The notes beneath the pieces are model-generated. The model searched no databases. It was not told the origin of the DNA and saw only the letters and a program-made list of their open reading frames with translations. A stretch of DNA of 64,000 nt from Merluccius polli (taxonomy: Eukaryota > Chordata > Actinopteri > Gadiformes > Merlucciidae): NCBI GenBank assembly GCA_030340625.1, contig JAOPHQ010002293.1, positions 176,001-240,000 on the forward strand, written 5' to 3'. The translations under genes were made by a program, and so were the position numbers. Positions 56,091 through 64,000 of the stretch are shown here, piece by piece. How positions within the stretch are numbered: the first letter of the stretch is position 1; each line of letters opens with the position of its first letter.

Positions 56091-57504
56091 CTAACTAACC
56101 AGTTATTTAGGATTTGTCAGTGGTTTGTAATATCATTTACAAATGTATGTAAATGATGAACAAACTATTTAGATGTGCATTTCTGCATGCACTTGCACAT
56201 CCGCTATTCAGACATGTATTAATGATTAGTGACTGTGTTAGCAGATGTTCCATAAAAAACTCACAAATTCATTTTCTAATGATGGCCTATAAACAGTTAT
56301 TAATGCAGGAATTCATGAATTGAGGCATTTACGAAGCACTTACTCATTAACAAAGTATTTTGTGTGAGCTCTTCTAAAGTGAGCACTATCTATGGCTTAT
56401 TAAGCATTTACAAATGAGATTTAAAGGCTGGCAATGCCTCAAGACTCACAAAGTTCAGTTATCTTAACAGACGAAGGAGAGACACAACACAAAGTGATAT
56501 AGAACATTGACATTTATTGCAACTTCCCAACATATTTTATAAAGGCGAACAAGGGTAAACAAATAAGCCATAGTGCTCACTTTAGAAGAGCTCACACAAA
56601 ATACTTTGTTAATGAGTAGTAAGTGCTTCGTAAATGCCTCAATTCATGAATTCCTGCATTAATAACTGTTTATAGGCCATCATTAGAAAATGAATTTGTG
56701 AGTTTTTTATGGAACATCTGCTAACACAGTCACTAATCATTAATACATGTCTGAATAGCGGATGTGCAAGTGCATGCAGAAATGTACATCTAAATAGTTT
56801 GTTCATCATTTACATACATTTGTAAATGATATTACAAACCACTGACAAATCCTAAATAACTGGTTAGTTAGTGATGTAATACTTGATTTATAAATGCTGA
56901 ATCCATCATATATAAAATATGAAAATGCAATCATTAGCACGTTATAGATGAGCTTATTAATGAAGAGTAAAACGTTTATAACTGTGATTATAAACCACAT
57001 AGTAATGAGTATTTATGGCAGAAACATGCTTTATAAATGATGAATTCAATATTTACTAATCCATAATTAATGTGCCTATCAATAATGAATAAAACATTTT
57101 TAACTGTGTTTATAAACTACATACTAATGTGTATTCATGTCTGAAAAATGCGTTATAAATGATGAATTCAGTATTTATTAATGCTTAACTAATGCTTAAT
57201 AGTGTGTACTCATTATAAAGTGTTACCGATGAAACAAATTGTGACGAATCCCAATGAATACAACACATTGTAATGTGTTTAATGGTATGTTTATTGTAGT
57301 ATCCTGACATCTGAGCTCATTGATTATACCTAGAGGGAGCATAGGTCCCTGGTCTCAACTGAGTCTATAAGAGGAAGGTCATTGCTCTTCCACACACGGG
57401 AGAAGTAGGCCTACATGTAGGGAGGAGGTTGTGGTGGAGAAATGGGTAAAATACAGGACTTTTACCCAGGAGACAGGTTTGTGTCCTGTATTATTTTGGG
57501 CTTT

Positions 57505-57913
57505 GCAGGGAGGAAGACCAGCACATGGGAGAAGCACACTTCAGGTGTCCTGCGAGAAGGAAGTCTACAGAGCCTACATAGTATAAAGTGCGACAAAGGC
57601 CTAGCCTACATGTAATTAGCGGTTGTGGTGGAGAAATGGGTCAAACACAGGACTTTCACCCAGGAGTTTTAGACTTAGTTTATTATTTTCAGGTTTTGGC
57701 AACACTTCGGCCAGAAATCTTAATCTCGTTATGTTGCCTAAACCTGAAACTCCTGGGTGAAAGTCCTGTGACCCATTTCTCCACCACAACCGCTAATGAC
57801 ATGTAGGCCTTTGTCGCACCTTTGTCGCACTTTATACTATGTAGGCTATGTAGACTTCCTTCTGGCAGGACACCTGAAGTGTGCTTCTCCCGTGTGCTGG
57901 TCTTCCTCCCTGC
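57505..57913. mobile_element. Palindromic foldback repeat, about 400 bp
   Basis: GCAGGGAGGAAGACCAGCAC at the left is mirrored by GTGCTGGTCTTCCTCCCTGC at the right. The arms pair for about 185 bp with few mismatches around a spacer near 57690-57725. A further partial copy of the arm motif (GGTTGTGGTGGAGAAATGGG) lies outside at 57428. No target duplication was identified. Confidence 0.75.
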
Positions 57914-58114
57914 TGTTGATTAATGGGGAATGACATCAGTAAACAACCACAACGTATCTTCTTTTTCCGGCGCCCAGTGAGGAGTGGAGGGAGCAGGGTG
58001 TGTTAAAAACAGCAGCTAGAAACGTTTGCTTGGTTTGAACCTACAACCTTTATTGTACTGGTTATGGTGTGTACAGGAGCCAGGGTGGTACAAAGAGAGG
58101 GCTGGAGGATGAGC

Positions 58115-58118
<4 letters not shown>

Positions 58119-58166
<48 letters not shown>
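58119..58166. repeat. (GA)n microsatellite
   Basis: About 24 GA units. Confidence 0.95.
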
Positions 58167-58170
<4 letters not shown>

Positions 58171-58298
58171 CACACAGATGTACAGATGGTGAAGAGGTTA
58201 AGATGGACTGCAGTCTTCCTGGGTAATTACAGGCGTTTCACACATGATGGATACAGATCTCTCCCCGGGGGAGCTGCATCAGGTGATCTGGGGGGGAG

Positions 58299-58445
58299 GG
58301 TGTGGCCAGAGGGTGGGGGTGCATGTGGCAGAGGGTGGGGGTGCATGTGGCAGGGGGTGGGGGTGCATGTGGCAGGGGGTGGGGGTGCATGTGGCAGGGG
58401 GTGGGGGTGCATGTGGCAGATGGAGGGGCTTGGATGTGGCAGAGG
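58299..58445. repeat. 22-bp minisatellite
   Basis: Six or so copies of GGGTGCATGTGGCAGAGGGT plus GG. Confidence 0.9.
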
Positions 58446-58541
58446 TTGGGGGTTCAACGCTCCACAATCCCTGTCCATTTCCTATAGTTATAGGTTGATG
58501 ATTGATGCGTGCTTTATTACCACTTACATTCTTCATGTAAC

Positions 58542-58584
58542 ATGTCGCTACTTTTGGTATCTGTGATACCAAAAGTAGCGACAT
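58542..58584. other. Perfect 20-bp stem hairpin with 3-base loop
   Basis: ATGTCGCTACTTTTGGTATC (58542-58561), loop TGT, then the exact reverse complement (58565-58584). It is unrelated to the palindrome at 57505-57913. Confidence 0.9.
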
Positions 58585-59401
58585 TGGGTTTGGGTTTGGT
58601 ATGTCGTTCCGCAAAATGACAAATGATTCATTCTGATATGACAATGACTACAAGATGATTGGGATGTTTAAATGAGGATGGGGGGAGGGGACTGTTGGAG
58701 ATGGAGGGGGGGTATCAGGACAGAGGACTGACAGAGTACATGGTTATATATTGTAGGTTATTATCCTCATGAGAATATGTGTCACAACCAGTCGTCAGGG
58801 CCTTAGATATGGTGGGATAATACGAGGGGGTGGGAGGGAGAAGACTGACTGCATCTGAGAGATGTTATAATACACACACACACACACGCATGCACACACA
58901 CATACGCACACACACACACGCACAGACGCACACACACACATATGCACACACACACCCGCGCACACACATATACAAACACACACAGCCGCACAACTTCTGA
59001 AAATATGCCTGAATTAACAGACCCAGTCTGCTACAAACTGAGAGGGAACATATAGGCTCATTACAACATGACTTTATACAGCTAAACAGAGGGCTGAGCC
59101 ACACACACTGTGAGACAAGAGGACAGGAGAGGACCAGACCAGACCAGATCAAAAAGAACTGGTTTAATCCGGAACGGACTGATCCATAAAAGAGTGGACA
59201 GAAAGGCAACTATAAATTGTCTGTGTTTATATTTTTCAGCGCTTTTCCAGTTACCAGAAGGAATTTTAAAAAAAAAAGCAGAGCGGCTGCCATGTTGTGA
59301 GTTAGGGAACCGAACCAGCAACCATCCTTGTGCCGGATGACCTCTTTCAGGTCCTGTGCTACTGCTGGCCCTCAGATGAGGAAGGAGAGATGGGGAAAGA
59401 G

Positions 59402-59645
59402 AGGTGAGGAGGGAGGAATGGGGAAGGAGAGGGGATGGAAGGAGGAATGGGGAAAGAGAGGTGAGGAGGGAGGAATGGGGAAGGAGAGGGGATGGAAGGA
59501 GGAATGGGGAAAGAGAGGTGAGGAGGGAGGAATGGGGAAGGAGAGGGGATGGAAGGAGGGATGGGGAAGGAGAGGGGATGGAAGGAGGGATGGGGAAGGA
59601 GAGGTGATGGAAGGAGGGATGGGAAAGGAGAGGTGATGGAAAGAG
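59402..59645. repeat. 57-bp/27-bp purine-rich minisatellite
   Basis: Units of GGAATGGGGAAGGAGAGGGG + ATGGAAGGA alternate with a GGTGAGGAGG variant. The first part repeats every 57 bp, the second every 27 bp. Confidence 0.9.
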
Positions 59646-60888
59646 GGACAAGAATGAAGGAATACTGATTCTGTCTTACTTTGATATTCAAATCACTGCA
59701 ATGACAGCAACACAAATATTTGTGTAATTAACTACATAATAATGAACACATAGCGTAATACCTAAGATGCAATGCCCTAGTGCCACGTCGTCTTGAACAG
59801 CACAAACTCACTTTTTTATTTGCCAATAATGATATTAGCCTTTTCTTAACTCGGTTCATCTTGCAGTCGTGTCAACTGACCACAATATCGGAAGGCGGAT
59901 CCTCCATCTTGGATCAAAGCTCTTCCTTTATCGCGAGACCTCCTGTCCTACCTATACTGTACACAGCTTCCTAAGCAGATACGTATCTGTTCATGCAAAG
60001 TCTATACCAAATCAATTCCCTTGATATTCAGAACATGTGTATCTCACCATCATAGAGTTATATGTATATATATATTATTTTGTATTTGTATTATGTCACA
60101 ATCTGACACTTGTACACCTATTTGCTGGGTGTGCATATCCCAGGCTGTGTACAACAGTTTATATCACATTCTTATTTTAAACTATGAAACGCACCACCAT
60201 CTCTACCTTCTGCATGAGCATGAACACATAGAGAAATCCTAACAATATAATACGCAGAGCTGTGCTGTGGTAAACCTCTACGCTGTAATAACATGAACTG
60301 AATCAGCTTGTCGAAGTAAGTGGAATTTGAAAACTCAACTCAAATCAAATGAAGTACGTTAATGTCACTGTGAACGTCCCTTCCCTTTTCTGTGTTGCTA
60401 CAATGATGTCGCTCGCAGTCTCCCTGGAGTCTGATGGAAGTAAAGCCTGTTGCTGTGGGAGCTGAGGCATGTCGTGGGTAGATTCGAATGGCTGGCCTAT
60501 CTGTATACCGCAGGAAGTAGAAACCCAGAGCTTCCTCTCGCTCGGATTGGCTCCTAAGAAGAGGGACCTTTCCCCCAGAAAACGGGTCTGAGAGGTCAAG
60601 TCCCAAATGGATCATCTTGGGGAAAACACTGCAGTACCAGAAAAACGACGTCTCCGTCTATCCTCCTTTCTTCACAAAAGAAAAAAAGATTTCCCTCTTT
60701 GCGAAAAAAAAACCTTACTACAAAGATAATGGGTGTGGTTCTTAGTTCTCAGAGTCCTTCTCTTTCCAGACGTAGTGAAACCCTTGGTATCCTCCCCCTT
60801 TCCGCCCCCCCTTTCTGTCTTGCTGTGCTGATTGGGTGGGAAGGTGGGGGGGGGGGAGCTGTCTGTCAGCAACTCTGGAGGCAGGGCC

Positions 60889-61132
60889 TCAGCCCGCAGT
60901 GCTGGTGATGGTCTTGGCCGTGTAGTTCTGGAAGAGGGGCTGCAGGAACATGCCCACCGTGCCGAACACGCACACAAACACGAAGATCCACAGGAAGAGT
61001 CGATCAATCACCATGGCAACGTACTTCCAGTCCTCGCTCACCTGTGGAAGTGGGAGGGGGAGACAAGGGGGAAGTTTTTGAGAGATGTACAAATAAAATT
61101 TTAAAAAACAGCAGGACCAGGGTTTCATCTCC

Positions 61133-61186
<54 letters not shown>

Positions 61187-63415
61187 ATCTCCCTCTATCT
61201 CTCTCTCTTCCCCCCCTCCTGTATATCTATCTCTGTTATTATGTGTACCGTCTCAGGCAAATATTTCACTCTATCTGCCTCCTTCCTGCTCTCTCGCCCA
61301 CTCATCCATTAGCTCCAGTATAATAGGGGTTAATTGTTAATGTGAGCAGAGATATTCTGCTGCCACAAAGCTCTGGTGATGAGGTCTGCCACAAGTCAAG
61401 GAGGGGGGAAGGACGCGAGTGGCTGGGAGGTGAGAAGAGAGAAGAGAACGAGAGACGGCCATCGCACTCTAGGCCCTGTGATAAGGACTCTGGGAGGAGG
61501 GGGGGGGGGGGGGGGGGAGTAACGATGAGCCGTCATGCCAAAAGGGGGAGGCCCTTAAGCGGGAGTTGGCATGGCGACGGGCGGGTAACTATGGAAATGA
61601 TCTGACAGAATAATGGCAGATTCTGAATGTCAGAGACCCTTCCATTGTTGAGCAGAAGAGGAGAGGAGGGAGGGGCGGAGGAGGAGGAGGGGGGCGGAGG
61701 AGGAGGAGGAGGAGGAGGAGGAGGAGGAGGAGGAGGAGGAGGAGGAGGAGGAGGAGGAGGAGACCTATCCACCAGGATGCAGTGCATGGAGAGAGGAACT
61801 AAAGTGTGGTGCATCACTCTATCTCTCTGCTCTTCTGTTCCACATCCATGGGAGCCCGGCCTGTGCTGGTTCTCCACGCTGACGTCACGTGACAGCAGCT
61901 ATAATTACTACCCAGTGTTGAATATTCAGAGGGCTGACTGACTGGATCACTGCTCCCTTGTCTTCCTGCTCTTGCTCTGTTACAAGCTGCCTGGCTGTCT
62001 GGGGTTTTTCAACCGGTACCGTTAAAACAACACTAACACAGTGTGGTGGTTTTATCAAATGAACAAAATGTGTTTTATTAAAAATATATAGTTTTTGGCA
62101 TAATGTATCCACTATTTGGCAGAATTTTGAGATGGTAAATGAAAAGTATGTTGCTTTTCATTTCCAGTTAATTGTGTAATTATATAGGTAAATAATAAAC
62201 AACTAGCACTAACACACACAGATACTAGTGCAACTTAATAACAATAGCTTTCCTATTGGTAAAATGATACTCACACTCAGGTCATCGTCTTCACTCTTCA
62301 TGTGGTTGGCGATGAATCGCACCCCATCCACGGCCTCCTCAAACCCAGGACAGGCTTGTCCCAGCAGGGCCTGGGTCAGAACAGGCCCCCCTGCAGCCTG
62401 CTTGCCCCGGGGCAGGTTCCCTGAGCTCCCCTCATGGCCCTCCCTGAGCCCATTCAGACCATCCAGGGTGGTGGTCCCGCAGCCGCCTCCTCCTCCTCCT
62501 CCTCCTGCATCCTCCAGCTCCCCACCAAACTTCTTCACGGACGCCCGGTTCACGTAGCAGGTACAGGGGCTACTCTTCTCCTTGCCGAACCCGGCTCCCC
62601 CACCCCCGGCTCCCCCGAGGCCCAACCCCACCATCAGTCCCCCGACCTCCCCCCCACGGCCCCCGACCTTCTTCTCCTGGGCCCTCCGTCTCTGCCGCAG
62701 CCGCTGGCGTTCGCAGCTGTTGCGCGGCTGCTGCATGAAGAGCAGCGCGGGCAGCTTGTTGAGGAACACCAGCTTCACCCACGGGGGCATGGTGTGCGTG
62801 GTGGGCGAGCGGTGGTGCACGTTGAGCACACACACGCTGGTGACGATGGAGAAGGTGACCAGCACCATGGTGAACATCAGGTACTTGCCCACCAGCGGCA
62901 CGTCCAGCGAGGTGGGCGGCACGATCTTGGAGATGAGCAGCAGGAAGACGGTGAGCGCCAGTAGCACGGAGATGCACAGCGTCATCTTCTCGCCACAGTC
63001 GGACGGCAGGTAGAAGACCAGGATGGCCAGGGAGGTGATGAGCACGCACGGGATGATCAGGTTGATGGTGTAGAAGAGCGGCTTCCGGCGGATGATGAAG
63101 TCGTAGGTGATGTCCACGTAGGTGGGGTCGGCCGGGTTCTCGTTGCGGCGGCCGGGAAGGGCGATGATGTCCCACTCACCGCTGGGCGTGAAGTCGTCCA
63201 TGCAGGCCACATCGGTGCGCAACACCAGGTCGATCTCGGTGCGGTCGTAGGTCCATGAGCGGAAGCGCAGCGTGCAGTTCTGCTGGTCGAAGGGGAAGTG
63301 CTTCACCTCGATCTTGCAAGCCGACTTGTAGATGGCCGGCGGCAGCCAGAAGATGCTGCCGTCATGGGAGACCACCGCATTGGAGTAGAAGGAGACCTCG
63401 TACATCCCGTCCGCA
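60889..63415 (-). CDS. chrnb2: Neuronal nicotinic acetylcholine receptor beta-2, 3' two coding exons
   Basis: Ligand-gated cation channel subunit; beta-2 pairs with alpha-4 and others. Two minus-strand exons: 62275-63415 (acceptor CTCTCAG, donor AGT|GTGAGT) and 60889-61041 (stop TCA on the + strand at 60889). The larger runs from ADGMYEVSFYSNAVVSHDGS through the Cys-loop (CKIEVKHFPFDQQNC), M1 (PCVLITSLAILVFYLPS), M2 (MTLCISVLLALTVFLLLISK) and M3 into the M3-M4 loop. The loop is Gly-rich and ends SEDDDLS. The smaller gives M4 (RLFLWIFVFVCVFGTVG) and a short tail, NYTAKTITSTAG. No vicinal Cys pair is expected or seen, fitting a beta subunit. Upstream exons lie past the window, so the gene is partial. 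It converges on the S100 genes. Confidence 0.95.
61137..61182. repeat. (TC)n tract in the last chrnb2 intron
   Basis: About 22 TC units. The same intron (61042-62274) also holds a G20 run (61499-61518). Confidence 0.9.
61697..61762. repeat. (GGA)n trinucleotide repeat in the last chrnb2 intron
   Basis: About 22 GGA units after shorter GGA runs from 61660. It reads as poly-Gly or poly-Pro but is intronic. Confidence 0.95.
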
Positions 63416-63724
63416 CTGAGAGGAAGAGGGAGGAGGAGGAGGAGGAGGAGGAGGAGGTAGGAGCAGGGAGGAGCAGGGAGGAGCAGGGAGGAGGCATGAG
63501 AAGAGAAAGAGTGGAAAGGTTGTGGTGGGTGTGAGAGATGGAAAAGAAGCATTCAAGCACAGATTTAATTAAATTCAATTTTGCTAATGATGGCTTCCCC
63601 TGAGTGCTGTTCAATGTAGAAGAAGACAATTTCTCTCTGGACCTTATTATATTACCTCAACATATGCTTACTAAGCTATAAGACCCTCAACACATCATCT
63701 CTCTCTCACACACACACACACACA

Positions 63725-63765
<41 letters not shown>

Positions 63766-64000
63766 ACACACACACACACACCCAGGGGCAATTTAAAGTC
63801 TCCAAATGGCTAACATGTACAGTGTGAGAATACAAAATGTCCACGAGACAAGAGCCAGGACTGGAGACAGTGTTGCTATTAAAACACATTTCCCAGACAT
63901 CACATATGTATTTTACATTTTTAATAAAAGCACAAGCATTAGGTGAACCGGTTAGGACTGCTTCATGAATCCCCTTTAATATGTAAATATAGAAGTGATT
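63416..64000 (-). other. chrnb2 intron, window end
   Basis: The intron upstream of the large chrnb2 exon: a GGA-rich stretch (63432-63456), a CA microsatellite (63706-63780) and no exon. Confidence 0.7.

Larger units (their letters stand above)
54725..57227. mobile_element. Large foldback transposon with 8-bp target duplication
   Basis: The left end GGTAACACTTTATAGT and right end are inverse copies. Arms of about 665 bp (net of an insertion) are near-identical, around a spacer at about 56404-56560. GATGAAAC flanks it at 54717-54724 and 57228-57235. No coding frame belongs to it. The 8-bp duplication suggests a hAT-related family. The left arm is split by the hAT copy at 55085-56090; the right arm is intact. 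Confidence 0.85.
57236..60888. other. Interval between the foldback element and chrnb2
   Basis: No host exon is recognised. It holds a palindrome (57505-57913), a GA tract (58119-58166), a 22-bp minisatellite, a hairpin (58542-58584), a CA-rich stretch (58873-58983) and a 57/27-bp minisatellite. Confidence 0.5.

Noticed and set aside
62570..63175. Overlapping frame in chrnb2 and plus-strand frames there
   Set aside because: The chrnb2 frame is clearly conserved; the others arise from its high GC content.

Overview
This is vertebrate nuclear DNA, most likely from a teleost fish. Genes are split into short exons with GT..AG introns, and several proteins are clearly vertebrate (SHC1, PBXIP1, LENEP, S100, CHRNB2). 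The sequence is very rich in dinucleotide microsatellites, G/C homopolymers, minisatellites and hAT-, Harbinger- and LINE-type repeats. That repeat load resembles gadiform (cod-like) genomes, but this is inference only. Exon coordinates come from reading frames, splice signals and remembered family conservation; no alignment was run.

Layout: (1) about 1-21 kb: shc1 on the + strand. A CpG-rich putative non-coding first exon ends at 1513. After a long repeat-filled interval, 12 coding exons (11604-21017) encode a 600-residue p66-type adaptor. (2) 24433-24624: a single-exon lens epithelial protein gene (lenep), + strand. (3) 25.4-35.9 kb: pbxip1, + strand, with one non-coding and ten coding exons, a transmembrane segment, a coiled coil and a very long Lys/Glu/Trp-rich repeat region. 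(4) 36-48.9 kb: no confident host gene. It holds a decayed R2/NeSL-type LINE (39.85-44.4 kb) interrupted by a DNA transposon that itself carries a second one, plus a 33-bp minisatellite. (5) 49.0-49.5 kb and 51.3-54.05 kb: two S100 EF-hand genes, + strand. (6) 54.7-57.2 kb: a large foldback element with an 8-bp target duplication, hit in one arm by a hAT element that keeps only a BED-finger exon; a second palindrome lies at 57.5-57.9 kb. (7) 60.9-63.4 kb: the last two coding exons of chrnb2, - strand; the upstream exons lie beyond the window.

The genes form no operon or single pathway. SHC1 is a receptor tyrosine kinase/Ras adaptor, PBXIP1 a membrane-anchored or cytoskeletal scaffold that binds PBX and estrogen receptor in mammals, LENEP a tiny lens protein, the S100s calcium sensors, and CHRNB2 a nicotinic receptor subunit. 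Their grouping resembles genes of human chromosome 1q21. I found no convincing new multi-gene system. The most notable points are a SHC1 without the p46 start methionine, a foldback element whose uninterrupted arm preserves the empty site of a hAT insertion, a triple transposon nest, very long (TG)n starting at a splice donor, and several perfect hairpins.
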